Positions 52,913 to 63,540 of a stretch of DNA of 64,000 nucleotides are shown here, piece after piece. The notes under the pieces were generated by a model. That model searched no databases. It saw only the letters and a program-made list of their open reading frames with translations, and had not been told where the DNA came from. A program made the position numbers and the translations under genes. The number at the start of each line of letters is the position of its first letter. Position 1 is the first letter of the stretch. This DNA is from Hyphomicrobiales bacterium (GTDB taxonomy: Bacteria; Pseudomonadota; Alphaproteobacteria; Rhizobiales; Rhizobiaceae): contig UCKS01000013.1 in NCBI GenBank assembly GCA_900473045.1, positions 62,001 through 126,000 of the forward strand, written 5' to 3'.

Positions 52913-55474
52913 TCAGCGGCGGTGGAAGCCGCCACCTCCATGGAAGCCCCCGCCCCCGTGGAACCCGCCACCGCCGCCAAAATTACCGCCGCCGTGGAAG
53001 CCACCTCCACCGAAACCGCCACCACGCTGGAAATCGCCGCCATCGAACCCGCCCGGTGCCGGACGGCGGATCATGTCCTGCTGGAAGGCCCGCTGATTGC
53101 CGATCTGACGGCCGGCTCGGTCAAGGCCGAGATTGTCGGGCGCCACTGGGCGGACACGATTGCTGGTGCGGTTGGCCAGAGGTTTGATCGCGTCATGGTT
53201 CTGGCCGATTTTCTGGGCCGCGTCCGGATGCCTGGCGGCAAAATTCTCGCCATGCTGTTTCAAATTGTCGGTTGATGGTTTCTGCACGGGATCCCAGCCG
53301 TCCGGCGTATGCTTCTGCCATTGGCCATTGTCGCGGCGGTAGACGTTGCCGTCACGGCCGGCATAGATGTCACCACCCTTGCCGCCTGCGACAAAGCCAT
53401 GATTGCCGTCGGAGTTGCGCCAGTGAACGTGGCCGCCGGCCGCGTTGGTTCCGCCGGCAATATGCGCAAAATCCGAACCGTTCTTGACGCTGGCCGAGCC
53501 CCAGGAACCGTAGACATTGTGGCCGCCGCGCGCCATCACGCCGTTTCCGGTGCGCGGATTATAGGCTGCAATGAAGCCACGCTCTCCAGCCGGACCTGAA
53601 ACGGCGCCGCCGCGAATGTAGGTGCCGGTCCGGGGATTATAGGCCGCCCCGCCCGCGATGCCGCGATAGGGACCATAGGCATAGCCGTAACGTCCGAAAG
53701 TTCCGAAAGCCGGATTGTAGAAAGCGCCGACGCCATAGCTGACAGGGCGCGGATAGTATGGAACGTAACCGCCGCCCGCCCAGCCGTAGTCCCAGTAGTC
53801 GTCATAGGCCCAGCCGGTGCCGTAGACATAGGTATCCCAGGCCAGATAGGCGCCGAGATAGCCCATGGTGTAGCCATACCAGACAGCGTCCGGTTCGGCC
53901 TTGTAAACCCGCACATAGGTGGCGTTGTAGACCGGCGAAGATGGCGGGATTTTGTAGATCTCGTCCGGCACGGCCTTGGCGACTGTGAACGGACCGGTGG
54001 GGCTTGCCCCGACAAACCAGACGCCATCCTTCAGGACGAAATACTGATCGCCGACCTTGATGACCTGTTCGTTGGTGTTGACAGCGTAGGCAAGCGAGGT
54101 GCCGTCGATCGGTTCGAATTTCGGCTCGCCGCTATAGGAGACATCGACCTTCACCGATCCATCGGTGGAGACACGCGCCGTTTGCGGAATGCTGGCCTTC
54201 AGCCGCGCCTCGGCATTTTCCGAGGTGCCCGGCACCGATGCGCGCACGGCGTAATAGGGCGCATCATCCGGAATGTTCTGGAAATCGGCCGGCAGGTTCG
54301 GCGTGGCAAATGTCCACGGACCATTGAGCGATGCGGCGGAGAACCAGCGGCCGGAGAGAAGCACGTACCATTGCTTGCCATTATCGTCATAGAACACGTC
54401 ACCGGCCGAATTCGACGCCCATTTTAGCGCAGTGCCCTTGACGGGCTCCAGCTTCGGCTCGCCTTCGAACTGGATCAGCTCGGCCGGCGTTTCCGAATAG
54501 ACCACCTTCGGCAGTTTGTAGCCATCGACCGCTGCCAGCGGAATGGCCGTTCGGGCGGCCTTCCAGCTGTCGTCATCAGGAAGCTTCGTCAATGCGTCGG
54601 GAAGCGCTGCCGCGATCTGCCAGGTGCCGGCCGGGTCCTTGGAGGTCAGCCAGGTCTTGTCGTCGCGCAGATAATAGCTCTTGTCGGCATCGGCCTGAAA
54701 CAGGTCCCAATTGGTGTTGACCGCAAACGACAGCCCGGTCACGCCCTTGACCGGAGCGAGCACGATCTTGCCGTCCGTCTGCAGCAAGATAGCCGGCGTC
54801 TCGCTGATGAAGATCGGCGGCGGATCGGATTTCAGCCCCTTTATGTCGTCCATACGCTGATAGTCGGCAAGGCTGGCGGTCAGGCGTTCCTCGGGATAGG
54901 TCAGATTGCCCGTCGGCATCAGTTTGCCGATTTCCAGCGACAGATCGGAAATCTGCTTGCGGTCGAGCGCCGAGAAATTGATCTCCGTGGCTTTGATATT
55001 GCTGAGGATGACGGTCCCGGCCTCGGCATCGGACACCGTGTCGGCACTGACGCCGATGACGCCGAAGATCGGCTTTGCTTCCTTGGCCGGTTTATACTCC
55101 GTGGCGATCAGCGCCGAGAGCGTGGAGAAATCTTTCCAGTCGGTGATCTGCGGCTGATAGAGCGTGATCTCGGCACCGCCATCCGTGGTGTAGACGCGGG
55201 GCCAACCCGGCCGGTCCGTCGTCGCGTCGGCCTGGTTGAGATACTTGCCGTTGACGAAGCCCTGTTCGCCGTTGACGGAAACCGCGCACCAGGCACCGCT
55301 ATCGTCGCACGCGCCGAGATCGACGCTGGTGCCCTCGACAAGCTGGCCGAGGCTATCGAACCCGGTGCCCGGGCCTGAGCGGAAATTTACATTCGCCGTG
55401 GTGACCGCAGGTGCCGCGAGCGCGGAGCCGGCCGTCAATACGGCGGTCGCGAGTGCAAAACCAAATCTGACCAT
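52913..55474 (-). CDS. Large secreted SH3-domain protein with three internal repeats and Gly-rich tail
   Basis: Predicted exported protein of 853 residues. A signal peptide (RFGFALATAVLTAGSALA) is followed by a bacterial SH3 domain (ANVNFRSGPGTGFDSLG, about 22-82). Three tandem repeats of about 93 residues come next (219-312, 322-416, 432-523). The rest is a Trp/Tyr/Gly-rich region with AAYNPRTG motifs and a terminal (GGGGFH)n tract. There is no enzyme motif. It could be a surface or matrix-associated protein. Several in-frame ATGs lie within 24 bases; I chose 55474 because AAGGA sits eight bases upstream. Confidence 0.75.
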   Translation of the reverse strand: MVRFGFALATAVLTAGSALAAPAVTTANVNFRSGPGTGFDSLGQLVEGTSVDLGACDDSGAWCAVSVNGEQGFVNGKYLNQADATTDRPGWPRVYTTDGGAEITLYQPQITDWKDFSTLSALIATEYKPAKEAKPIFGVIGVSADTVSDAEAGTVILSNIKATEINFSALDRKQISDLSLEIGKLMPTGNLTYPEERLTASLADYQRMDDIKGLKSDPPPIFISETPAILLQTDGKIVLAPVKGVTGLSFAVNTNWDLFQADADKSYYLRDDKTWLTSKDPAGTWQIAAALPDALTKLPDDDSWKAARTAIPLAAVDGYKLPKVVYSETPAELIQFEGEPKLEPVKGTALKWASNSAGDVFYDDNGKQWYVLLSGRWFSAASLNGPWTFATPNLPADFQNIPDDAPYYAVRASVPGTSENAEARLKASIPQTARVSTDGSVKVDVSYSGEPKFEPIDGTSLAYAVNTNEQVIKVGDQYFVLKDGVWFVGASPTGPFTVAKAVPDEIYKIPPSSPVYNATYVRVYKAEPDAVWYGYTMGYLGAYLAWDTYVYGTGWAYDDYWDYGWAGGGYVPYYPRPVSYGVGAFYNPAFGTFGRYGYAYGPYRGIAGGAAYNPRTGTYIRGGAVSGPAGERGFIAAYNPRTGNGVMARGGHNVYGSWGSASVKNGSDFAHIAGGTNAAGGHVHWRNSDGNHGFVAGGKGGDIYAGRDGNVYRRDNGQWQKHTPDGWDPVQKPSTDNLKQHGENFAARHPDAAQKIGQNHDAIKPLANRTSNRVRPVAPDNLGLDRAGRQIGNQRAFQQDMIRRPAPGGFDGGDFQRGGGFGGGGFHGGGNFGGGGGFHGGGGFHGGGGFHRR
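53906..54820 (-). repeat. Three tandem protein repeats of about 93 residues
   Basis: Repeat units at 54539-54820, 54227-54511 and 53906-54181 share the pattern: ETPA(I/E)L or a related entry strand, L.PV.G(T) (LAPVKG, LEPVKG, FEPIDG), a VNTN/SNS turn, a Y(Y/F)(V)L strand, W(F/L), a G(T/P)W or GPF turn, LP or VP, and IP. Divergence at the DNA level shows old duplication. Confidence 0.7.
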
Positions 55475-55663
55475 CGTTCTCATCCTTGTCATGGGCATCG
55501 AGTATCGCCGCTACAGTCCGGGCGCGTATCGGGAAGCCCCGAAAGGCTTGCACGATGGCGCGCTGAAACAAGTACGTTACAGTTACTTTTGCGAAATCGG
55601 GGCATACGGCGGGCTTGGGTACCATCAAGACAAGCTACACCACTTGCCAAACGGACTGCGGTC

Positions 55664-57424
55664 TCAGGATTTTTTGGGCACCGCCTTCAACACGCCGATT
55701 GCGAGAAGATCAGTCAGTTCCGGCGTGAAGTAACGCGCGCGCAAGCTTTTGCGGAAGGCGACGTCGAAATCGGCGCGACCGGCTCCAAGGCTGGCCAGGG
55801 CCCATCGTGCGTCATCTGTTTTGCCCAGTTGGCCAGCAGCGGCGGCCAGAACCGCATGGGCCCCATAATCATCGGACATCTTCAACTGCTTCGAAAGCGC
55901 CAGCGCATCTTCGAAACGGCCAAGCCGGTAAGCATTCAGCGCGCGGGTCAACAGGCTGTCGGAAGCAATATTCCGGTCCATCTGCGCTGAACGCACAGCA
56001 AGGCCGGTACCTTCTTCCCAACGCCCGGCGGTAAAGAGGTAAAGGCCCAGCCGCGCGGCGATATCGCTGTTGTTGGGATTGAGTGCGATCGCCGCATATC
56101 CCGTCTCGATCGCCGCCTCGATCTGACCGGAGCGAAACTGGCTGTTCATCAGCGCATATTTGCTGCGGTCGGAAAATGGCGCGAGCTTCACCGCGTCGGC
56201 GGCCAATTTATAGGCTCGATCGGAGACATCCGTCGGCACTTCCACCGGGTCCTGTGCGAGCAGGACAATTGCCAATTCCGCCTTGGCACCGGCATCATTG
56301 GGCGTAATAGCCAAAGTCTGTTCCAGGCAACTGCGGGCATCGGCGATCCCCGCTTCATCGCCACGGTCGACCGCAGCGATTGCTCTCAGGATGCAGCCGT
56401 TTCCGAGCGAAGGCGCATCGAGGTCATGCCGGGTTTCAATGGTGTTGATGACACCACGGGTCCCGACAAGCGTGCGTGCCAGCCGGTTCGCCAGGCTCTG
56501 GCTTGCAGGCAACGAAACCGCATCTGGCAGCGACGCATCCTCAATCCCCGACAGAAAAACTTCTCCGGTGGACGCATCCGTCACCTGCCACCAGACAAAG
56601 ATCTCGTTGCCCTTCCCTTTGTATTTGAGAACAATGCGGTAGTCATCGGCCACCCTCTGGCCTCTGAGCGCCGATACAAGTTTTGGAGCAGTCCATTCGC
56701 CCAAAGACGCCGTCACTGTTTGATCAACGGTCGACGCAAGCCGGACGGTCTGGAACTGCGAGATCGCCACCGCGAGATAATCCCGGATCCTTTCAACGTC
56801 CTGTTCCGATGTGTCTGTATCGCCGCTGAACACTACGGAAACCAGAGGTTTCTGCCTCAATGCGTTGTGCTTCCAGGCGTCAAGACCTATCGTCAGCACA
56901 TATGTGGCAAGGCCTATACCGACCAGCAACCAGGCCAAGGCGAGCCTCTTGTTGGCTCCCCAAAACCGCCTGCCTGCACTCTCTTCCACGTTCGCAGCCT
57001 GATCCGGCCCATCCGGATCAGTGGCTTCTGCCGCCGGGGTGGGCATGTCGTTTGGTACCATCCGCGTGAAAACCGGAACATACCGGCCGCGTGGCAGGTC
57101 GACACGAATACCGGTGTCGCTTCCGTGGGCGTCATAATATTGTGTCAGCGCGGCGCGCAGCCGGGTTGCCTCGATACGCACGATCGGGTCAACCGAGGGG
57201 TCGAAATTGGCTGGGCGGCCGAACACATCGACCGCGATCGCATAAGCCTTGATCGCTTCGGCCCTGCCTTCGAAAAATTCGGTTGCGATGAAGCGGAGAA
57301 AGTTTCGGTTGCGTTCGGGAGATTGGAAACGGGAATCTGTCAGAAGCCGGCCGATCTCGGCCTGCGCCTCCGCTTGGTCGACATGTTCGCAGAATGATCG
57401 CCCGATTTTACGCTCGCCACCCAT
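55664..57424 (-). CDS. Membrane-anchored winged-helix/TPR protein, putative regulator
   Basis: Protein of 586 residues. Residues about 20-122 match the N-terminal module common in rhizobial TPR regulators (SPERNRNFLRFIATEFFEG, DPSVDPIVRIEATRLRAAL, then LPRGRYVPVF, a wHTH-like segment). A single membrane helix follows (LALAWLLVGIGLATYVLTIG, 161-180), then a periplasmic or cytoplasmic adenylate-cyclase-like middle part and C-terminal TPR repeats (AIETGYAAIALNPNNSDIAA). AGGGG supports the start. It lies 190 bp upstream of the secreted repeat protein on the same strand, and could control it. No catalytic cyclase residues are visible. Confidence 0.7.
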   Translation of the reverse strand: MGGERKIGRSFCEHVDQAEAQAEIGRLLTDSRFQSPERNRNFLRFIATEFFEGRAEAIKAYAIAVDVFGRPANFDPSVDPIVRIEATRLRAALTQYYDAHGSDTGIRVDLPRGRYVPVFTRMVPNDMPTPAAEATDPDGPDQAANVEESAGRRFWGANKRLALAWLLVGIGLATYVLTIGLDAWKHNALRQKPLVSVVFSGDTDTSEQDVERIRDYLAVAISQFQTVRLASTVDQTVTASLGEWTAPKLVSALRGQRVADDYRIVLKYKGKGNEIFVWWQVTDASTGEVFLSGIEDASLPDAVSLPASQSLANRLARTLVGTRGVINTIETRHDLDAPSLGNGCILRAIAAVDRGDEAGIADARSCLEQTLAITPNDAGAKAELAIVLLAQDPVEVPTDVSDRAYKLAADAVKLAPFSDRSKYALMNSQFRSGQIEAAIETGYAAIALNPNNSDIAARLGLYLFTAGRWEEGTGLAVRSAQMDRNIASDSLLTRALNAYRLGRFEDALALSKQLKMSDDYGAHAVLAAAAGQLGKTDDARWALASLGAGRADFDVAFRKSLRARYFTPELTDLLAIGVLKAVPKKS

Positions 57425-57620
57425 GCCCGCCCCTAAGACTTCAACTTAAGGTCACATTTGCACACGGAAACGGCACAACGGTCAAACGCTCTTTACTGAA
57501 GTAATCCGCTCGCAAACGCTAAAAATTCTTTTGACTGTTTCAAAAATGATAATATAGCGCAGAAGCGTTTCACTTTAGAGCAAGTTGGAAAAGCGAATAA
57601 ACACCAATGTGGGCGGCTTT

Positions 57621-57887
57621 TCAGCGCGGCTTGGTTTGCCCCCGTAGACAGATCTCGATCACTTCTCCCTCGATTTCGCTGCACAACGTCTCGTATTCGC
57701 GAATGATCGCATTATCGACGCTGGGGTCCCGCCTCAATGTATCGAGCGTTGAGCTTGCATCATGAAAGGCGTCGCAAAGAGCCAGCAGACTTGTGTTTCG
57801 CGCGCTGAGTATCTGAAGCTGACCGCGCAAGGCAGGCAACTTCAACATCAGCTTCCACAGTCCTTTCTGCGCCGTGCCGGTCGACAT
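57621..57887 (-). CDS. Small hypothetical protein, 88 aa
   Basis: Short helical protein starting MSTGTAQKGLWKLMLKL and ending in a basic tail (ICLRGQTKPR). It has no motif that I recognise, no signal peptide and no membrane segment. The ATG at 57887 is weakly supported by GAG upstream; a start at 57959 is also open. Codon use is compatible with coding, but there is no independent support. It lies between the TPR protein and nrdF, on the same strand as both. Confidence 0.4.
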   Translation of the reverse strand: MSTGTAQKGLWKLMLKLPALRGQLQILSARNTSLLALCDAFHDASSTLDTLRRDPSVDNAIIREYETLCSEIEGEVIEICLRGQTKPR

Positions 57888-58152
57888 CGATCTCGTACCT
57901 GGTTTGGTAGGCGGATGCATATCTGTCGGTTTCGAATTCACCCACCCGGATAGCCCCAAATGGGGACCACGGCATATATCGCTGTTTTCCCGGGCAATGG
58001 GAGTACGTTACTGTTACAATCGCCACGGAATATGCAAGCGCGCGGCAGCGGAACCTCAAACCACGTCAAAGTACCGGCAAAAGCTGCCGGTATTCTTCAA
58101 TTCTGGGTATAGCGCGGATAACGGGACCGGCTGGTCGTCAATCCCCTTTGGT

Positions 58153-59142
<990 letters not shown>

Positions 59143-59168
59143 TCAACAAAATCTCAAAGGGCGCCTGG

Positions 59169-59271
59169 CCCCCTCACCCTGCCCTCTCCCCAAGTGGAGA
59201 GGGGGACCTCGCGCTCGCCGCACGTCTCTTCTCCCCATTGGGGAGAAGGTGCCGGCAGGCGGATGAGGGGG
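59169..59271. repeat. RIME-like palindromic repeat between nrdE and nrdF
   Basis: About 103 bp with an outer inverted repeat (CCCCTCACCC at 59170-59179 against GGCGGATGAGGGG at 59259-59271) and two inner hairpins, CCCTCTCCCCAAGTGGAGAGGG and the core CTTCTCCCC-ATT-GGGGAGAAG (59228-59248). The core matches the copy inside bkdB. Its position between two co-expressed genes could affect mRNA processing or the NrdE:NrdF ratio. Confidence 0.85.
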
Positions 59272-59310
59272 CTCCGGGCTCAGGCGTGATTAAAACGGTA
59301 GCGCCTCAAA

Positions 59311-61464
59311 TCACAGACTACACGACACGCAGCCCTGCACTTCCGTGCCGGACAGCGCCATCTGGCGAAGGCGGATGTAGTAGATCGTCTTGATGCCCTT
59401 CTTCCAGGCATAGATCTGCGCCTTGTTGATATCTCGCGTCGTTGCCGTATCGCGGAAGAACAGGGTCAGCGACAGGCCCTGATCGACATGCTGGGTTGCT
59501 GCCGCATAGGTGTCGATGATCTTGTCAGGCCCGATCTCGTAGGCATCCTGGTAATAATCGAGATTGTCATTGGTCATGAACGGCGCCGGATAATAGACGC
59601 GGCCGATCTTGCCTTCCTTGCGGATCTCGATCTTCGAGACGATCGGATGAATCGAGGAGGTCGAATGGTTGATGTAGGAGATCGAGCCTGTCGGCGGCAC
59701 GGCCTGGAGGTTCTGGTTGTAGAGCCCTGTCGCCATGACGTCCTTCTTCAGGGCCAGCCAGTCTTCCTGCGTCGGGATGTGAATGCCGGCGGTCTCGAAC
59801 AGTTCGAGCACCCGTGCCGTCGCTGGCACCCATTCCTGTTCGGTATATTTGTCGAAATAGTCGCCAGACGCATATTTCGAGTTCTCAAAACCCTTGAAGC
59901 TCGATCCGCGCTCGACCGCGATCCGGTTCGATGCGCGGATGGCATGGTAGGTTACCGTGTAGAAGTATATATTGGTGAAATCGACGCCTTCGTTAGAGCC
60001 GTAATAGATGCGCTCGCGGGCGAGATAGCCGTGCAGGTTCATCTGGCCAAGGCCGATGGCGTGGCTGTCGTCATTGCCCTTCTCGATCGATGGGACCGAC
60101 GAAATATGGCTCATGTCCGAGACGGCCGTCAGCGCCCGGATCGACGTTTCGATGGTCTTGCCGAAATCGGATGAGTCCATCGCGGCGGCAATGTTCAGCG
60201 AGCCGAGATTGCAGGAAATGTCCTTGCCCATATGCTTGTAGGAGAGATCGTCGTTGTACTCGCTGGCTTCGCTCACCTGCAGGATTTCCGAGCAGAGATT
60301 GCTCATGGTGATGCGGCCGGCGATCGGGTTGGCCCGGTTCACCGTGTCCTCGAACATGATGTAGGGATAACCGCTCTCGAACTGGATTTCGGCGAGCACC
60401 TGAAAGAACTCGCGCGCCTTGATCTTCTTCTTGGAAATGCGGGCATCATCCGCCATCTCGCGGTACTTTTCCGTCACCGAGATTTCGGTGAATGGCACGC
60501 CGTAGACGCGCTCGACGTCATAGGGCGAGAACAGGTACATGTCCTCGTTGTTCTTCGCCAGTTCGAAGGTGATATCCGGAACGACGACGCCGAGCGACAG
60601 CGTCTTGATGCGGATCTTCTCGTCGGCATTCTCGCGCTTGGTATCGAGGAAACGCATGATGTCGGGGTGATGCGCGTTCAGATAGACAGCCCCTGCCCCC
60701 TGGCGGGCGCCCAGCTGGTTGGCATAGGAGAATGAGTCTTCCAGAAGCTTCATGACCGGAATGATGCCGGACGACTGGTTTTCGATCTGCTTGATCGGTG
60801 CGCCGGCCTCGCGGATATTGGTGAGAGACAGGGCCACGCCGCCGCCGCGCTTCGACAGTTGCAGCGCCGAATTGATGCCGCGGGCAATACTCTCCATATT
60901 GTCTTCGACACGCAAGAGGAAGCAGGAGACAAGCTCGCCGCGCTGCTTCTTGCCGGCATTGAGAAACGTCGGCGTCGCCGGCTGGAAGCGGCCGGAAATG
61001 ATCTCGTCAACCATATCGCGGGCCGTCGCTTCGTTGCCTTGGGCGAGCGCCAGCGCCACCATGCAGATACGGTCTTCATAGCGTTCGAGATAGCGCTTTC
61101 CGTCGAAGGTCTTCAGCGTGTAGCTGGTGTAATATTTGAAGGCGCCGAGGAAGGTCGGGAAACGGAATTTCTTCGCATAGGCGTGATCGTAGAGGTCCCG
61201 CACGAAGTTGAACGAATACTGGTCGAGAACCTCGCGCTCGTAATAGCCCTCGGTCACCAGATAATCGAGCTTCTCCCGCAGATTATGGAAGAACACGGTG
61301 TTCTGGTTGACGTGCTGCAGGAAGTACTGCTTCGCGGCCAGCCTGTCCTTGTCCAGCTGGATCTTCCCCTCGTCGTCATAGAGGTTCAGCATCGCGTTCA
61401 GCGCGTGATAATCAATCGCCTGTTCCGTGACCTTCAGAGGGCGTTCGAGCGTTGAGACGTCCAA
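59311..61464 (-). CDS. nrdE: Class Ib ribonucleotide reductase alpha subunit NrdE
   Basis: Catalytic subunit, 717 residues, reducing ribonucleoside diphosphates to deoxy forms. Active-site cysteines are in NLCSEILQ and [10 protein letters not shown], and the C-terminal shuttle pair in GCVSCSL receives electrons from NrdH. The start is set at a TTG (61464), giving [15 protein letters not shown] as in rhizobial homologues; it overlaps the nrdI end by 31 bases. A longer upstream frame is a shadow of nrdI. No N-terminal ATP-cone is apparent, consistent with class Ib. Confidence 0.95.
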   Translation of the reverse strand: MDVSTLERPLKVTEQAIDYHALNAMLNLYDDEGKIQLDKDRLAAKQYFLQHVNQNTVFFHNLREKLDYLVTEGYYEREVLDQYSFNFVRDLYDHAYAKKFRFPTFLGAFKYYTSYTLKTFDGKRYLERYEDRICMVALALAQGNEATARDMVDEIISGRFQPATPTFLNAGKKQRGELVSCFLLRVEDNMESIARGINSALQLSKRGGGVALSLTNIREAGAPIKQIENQSSGIIPVMKLLEDSFSYANQLGARQGAGAVYLNAHHPDIMRFLDTKRENADEKIRIKTLSLGVVVPDITFELAKNNEDMYLFSPYDVERVYGVPFTEISVTEKYREMADDARISKKKIKAREFFQVLAEIQFESGYPYIMFEDTVNRANPIAGRITMSNLCSEILQVSEASEYNDDLSYKHMGKDISCNLGSLNIAAAMDSSDFGKTIETSIRALTAVSDMSHISSVPSIEKGNDDSHAIGLGQMNLHGYLARERIYYGSNEGVDFTNIYFYTVTYHAIRASNRIAVERGSSFKGFENSKYASGDYFDKYTEQEWVPATARVLELFETAGIHIPTQEDWLALKKDVMATGLYNQNLQAVPPTGSISYINHSTSSIHPIVSKIEIRKEGKIGRVYYPAPFMTNDNLDYYQDAYEIGPDKIIDTYAAATQHVDQGLSLTLFFRDTATTRDINKAQIYAWKKGIKTIYYIRLRQMALSGTEVQGCVSCSL

Positions 61465-61850
61465 AATCGTTCCAATCCATTGATAACATTGGCGACGTCC
61501 TCGTCCGTACCCAGAAGCTCGAACCTGTAGAGGTACGGCACTTGGCATTTATCCGAGATGACATTGCCCGCGAGACCAAACGTCTCGCCGAAATTGCTGT
61601 TGCCGGCGGCGATCACGCCCCGGATGAGGGATCGGTTGTCCGCATTGTTGAGAAAGCGGATCACCTGCTTGGGAACAGCGCCCCGGCCGTCATCGCCGCA
61701 ATAGGTCGGCAGGATGAGGACGAAAGGCTCGCGCACATCGGGCGTTTCCGCGCCTTGGCTGACGGGAATGCGGGCCGACTTCAAACCGAGCTTGGCGACG
61801 AAGCGATGGGTGTTTTCCGACAGGCTGGAATAGTAGACGATCAGTCCCAT
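61434..61850 (-). CDS. nrdI: Flavodoxin-like NrdI
   Basis: FMN protein of 138 residues that supplies the oxidant for the manganese cofactor of NrdF. The FMN-binding start is [13 protein letters not shown] and the second loop [14 protein letters not shown]. Its length and the position between nrdH and nrdE are standard. It starts 28 bases after the nrdH stop and overlaps nrdE. Confidence 0.94.
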   Translation of the reverse strand: MGLIVYYSSLSENTHRFVAKLGLKSARIPVSQGAETPDVREPFVLILPTYCGDDGRGAVPKQVIRFLNNADNRSLIRGVIAAGNSNFGETFGLAGNVISDKCQVPYLYRFELLGTDEDVANVINGLERFWTSQRSNAL

Positions 61851-61878
61851 CGCTTGTCCATCCGCACTCAGGCCATGC

Positions 61879-62100
61879 TCAGGACAGCGCGCTGATCTTG
61901 TCCGGACGAAATCCAGCCCAATGGTCTTGGCCCGCGATCACGACAGGAACCTGCTGGTAGCCAAGGCCGATCACCTTTGCGAAGGCGTCCTCGTCCTTGG
62001 AAATGTCGACGACCTGATAATCGATGCCTTCGCGATCGAGCGCGCGATAGGTCGCGGTGCACTGGACGCAGGAAGGCTTGCTGTAGACGGTAATGTTCAT
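61879..62100 (-). CDS. nrdH: Glutaredoxin-like protein NrdH
   Basis: Small thioredoxin-fold reductant of 73 residues for NrdE. The redox-active pair is C11 and C14 in PSCVQC, and the C-terminal GYQQVPVV and WAGFRPDKI are NrdH marks. GAGGACC precedes the ATG at 62100; an upstream in-frame extension has no similarity. It is the first gene after the riboswitch leader. Confidence 0.94.
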   Translation of the reverse strand: MNITVYSKPSCVQCTATYRALDREGIDYQVVDISKDEDAFAKVIGLGYQQVPVVIAGQDHWAGFRPDKISALS

Positions 62101-62378
62101 GATGGTCCTCGTGATCTGTGATGTTGCTGGCAAACGAAAGGCTCCGAGCCGCTGCACGCGGATCCGATCGCGGGTCTTGTATTGCTGAGCTTGCGAGGGG
62201 TTAGGCCTGCGCCGCCGATCGCGATCCCGCAATGTTTGGTCTGCGAATTCGATTGACTGACATGCCTTCACCCCGAAGCCTTTTGGCGGACATAGGAAGA
62301 ACGCAATCCAAAGCGGAGTCATTCCGCTCATCATCACGCGACCTTCCAGGCACCCCGCCTGTGGACGTTTTGTTTAAG
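62101..62378 (-). other. Leader between the riboswitch and nrdH
   Basis: About 278 bases with no convincing gene. AGCGGA (62312-62317) and TCCGCT (62323-62328) can form a 6-bp stem followed on the minus strand by only a few T residues, a weak candidate for the expression platform. Confidence 0.45.
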
Positions 62379-62566
62379 GCAGGTCTCCTGGCTTGCGGGT
62401 CGTGGCGCCCATTCCGCCTTCCCGAAGCATCATGCTTCAGTGACTTGAAATGAAACAGACGCTCGCCGCTTACAGTTGCGGGGGCAGCTCCGGTTTTGCC
62501 CGGCCAGAAAGGCCAAGCGCACCGTATTCCCTCTTAGCCTCCGCACCTTGCGATTCGGAGGAACCT
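62379..62566 (-). ncRNA. Cobalamin riboswitch upstream of nrdHIEF
   Basis: On the minus strand the aptamer reads GGTTCCTCCG, then GAGGGAATACGGTGCG, the B12 box GCTGCCCCCGCAACTGTAAG (62488-62469), CAGTCACTGAAG-type GTCACTGAAGC, GGGAAGGC and CCAGGAGACCTGCC (to 62379). These are the landmarks of the adenosylcobalamin class, in the right order. It would lower expression of the B12-independent reductase when cobalamin is present, which implies a B12-dependent class II reductase elsewhere in the genome. Confidence 0.93.
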
Positions 62567-62576
62567 TGAACACTAG

Positions 62577-62606
62577 ATATAGTATACGACAGGAAAATAG
62601 CGTCAA
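62577..62606 (-). promoter_or_regulatory. Candidate promoter for the nrd riboswitch leader
   Basis: Minus-strand TTGACG (62606-62601) and CTATAT (62582-62577) are 18 bases apart. Both match the rhizobial housekeeping elements, and the start would fall near 62570, at the aptamer 5' end. Confidence 0.45.
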
Positions 62607-62739
62607 TGTGTAGATGCCGGAAACGCACCCCACGACGCATAATTTTTCCAGCGTTGTGGATAATGGGGAGTTAATGCGGCACGCGGCAGTCGGCTGTGGA
62701 TAGCTCGGGCACGGCCGGGGACAGCGGCTGCGGTTTCCG

Positions 62740-63540
62740 CTATGAGGCTGGCGCCTGTGCCACGCGCCGGCCATCGGGATCAACCGATACCATGACGAAT
62801 TCCCCGCGCGCCGTCAGTTGCCGGCTGCCCTCCAGCAATGTCTCCGACCAGAGCTCGACCGCGACAGTCATCGAACTCCTGCCAGTCTGAACGATTTTCG
62901 CAATGACATCGATGATCGAACCGACAGCAATCGGGTGCTTGAAGTCTATCCGGCGGGAAGAAGCAAGCACGGTGATCGTGCGGCTGCGCCGCGACGCGAC
63001 CACGAAGGCGGCCTTGGTCATTGCCGCCAGAGCGTCTCCGCCGAACATCTTGCCAAAGCTGTTGGCCTGATCGGCAAACACGATATCGGTCATTCTGAGT
63101 TCGCCGCCTGCAGACTCCGGCGCCTCGGCAGGAATCGCAGGCAGGCGCCAGTCCGGGGTTTTGCCCTCGGGCATCGCCACCATGGCAAACGATCCGCGCG
63201 TGCAAAGGTGCCGCGCGCCGCCGATCAGGTCCTCGGCAACCATCTCCACCTCGACGGTCAAGGAGCGGCGCCCGGCCCGAACGGGCCGCGCCACCAGCTC
63301 AACCAGTTGCCCGATACGCGCCGGTGCGCGAAAATCGATGCGGTCGCAGGAGGCGGTGACGAAAGGGACGCGTCCGTGGCGCGTCGCGGCGATGAAGGCG
63401 ATGCGGTCCATCAGCGCGAAACCGGCGCCACCAAACAGCGTGCCGTGATGATTGGTATCGCCGGGAAAGACCAGATCGATCAAACGGGTCTGCGCCGGGG
63501 TGTCTCCCGGCGCAGTGTTTTGCATCAAACTCGGTGTCAT
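62740..63540 (-). CDS. Acyl-CoA thioesterase with two hot-dog domains
   Basis: Hydrolase of 266 residues made of two fused hot-dog domains, each with its own motif: [18 protein letters not shown] in the first and [20 protein letters not shown] in the second, where the expected Asn/His of the first is partly changed. Such proteins (BACH-like) cleave acyl-CoA. The start overlaps the metE stop in ATGA, so it is translated downstream of metE, an association whose meaning is unknown. Confidence 0.88.
   Translation of the reverse strand: MTPSLMQNTAPGDTPAQTRLIDLVFPGDTNHHGTLFGGAGFALMDRIAFIAATRHGRVPFVTASCDRIDFRAPARIGQLVELVARPVRAGRRSLTVEVEMVAEDLIGGARHLCTRGSFAMVAMPEGKTPDWRLPAIPAEAPESAGGELRMTDIVFADQANSFGKMFGGDALAAMTKAAFVVASRRSRTITVLASSRRIDFKHPIAVGSIIDVIAKIVQTGRSSMTVAVELWSETLLEGSRQLTARGEFVMVSVDPDGRRVAQAPAS

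Noticed and set aside
61879-62337. Longer start for nrdH within the riboswitch leader
   Set aside because: The extra 79 residues match no NrdH and would occupy the regulatory leader; the ATG at 62100 has a good ribosome site.
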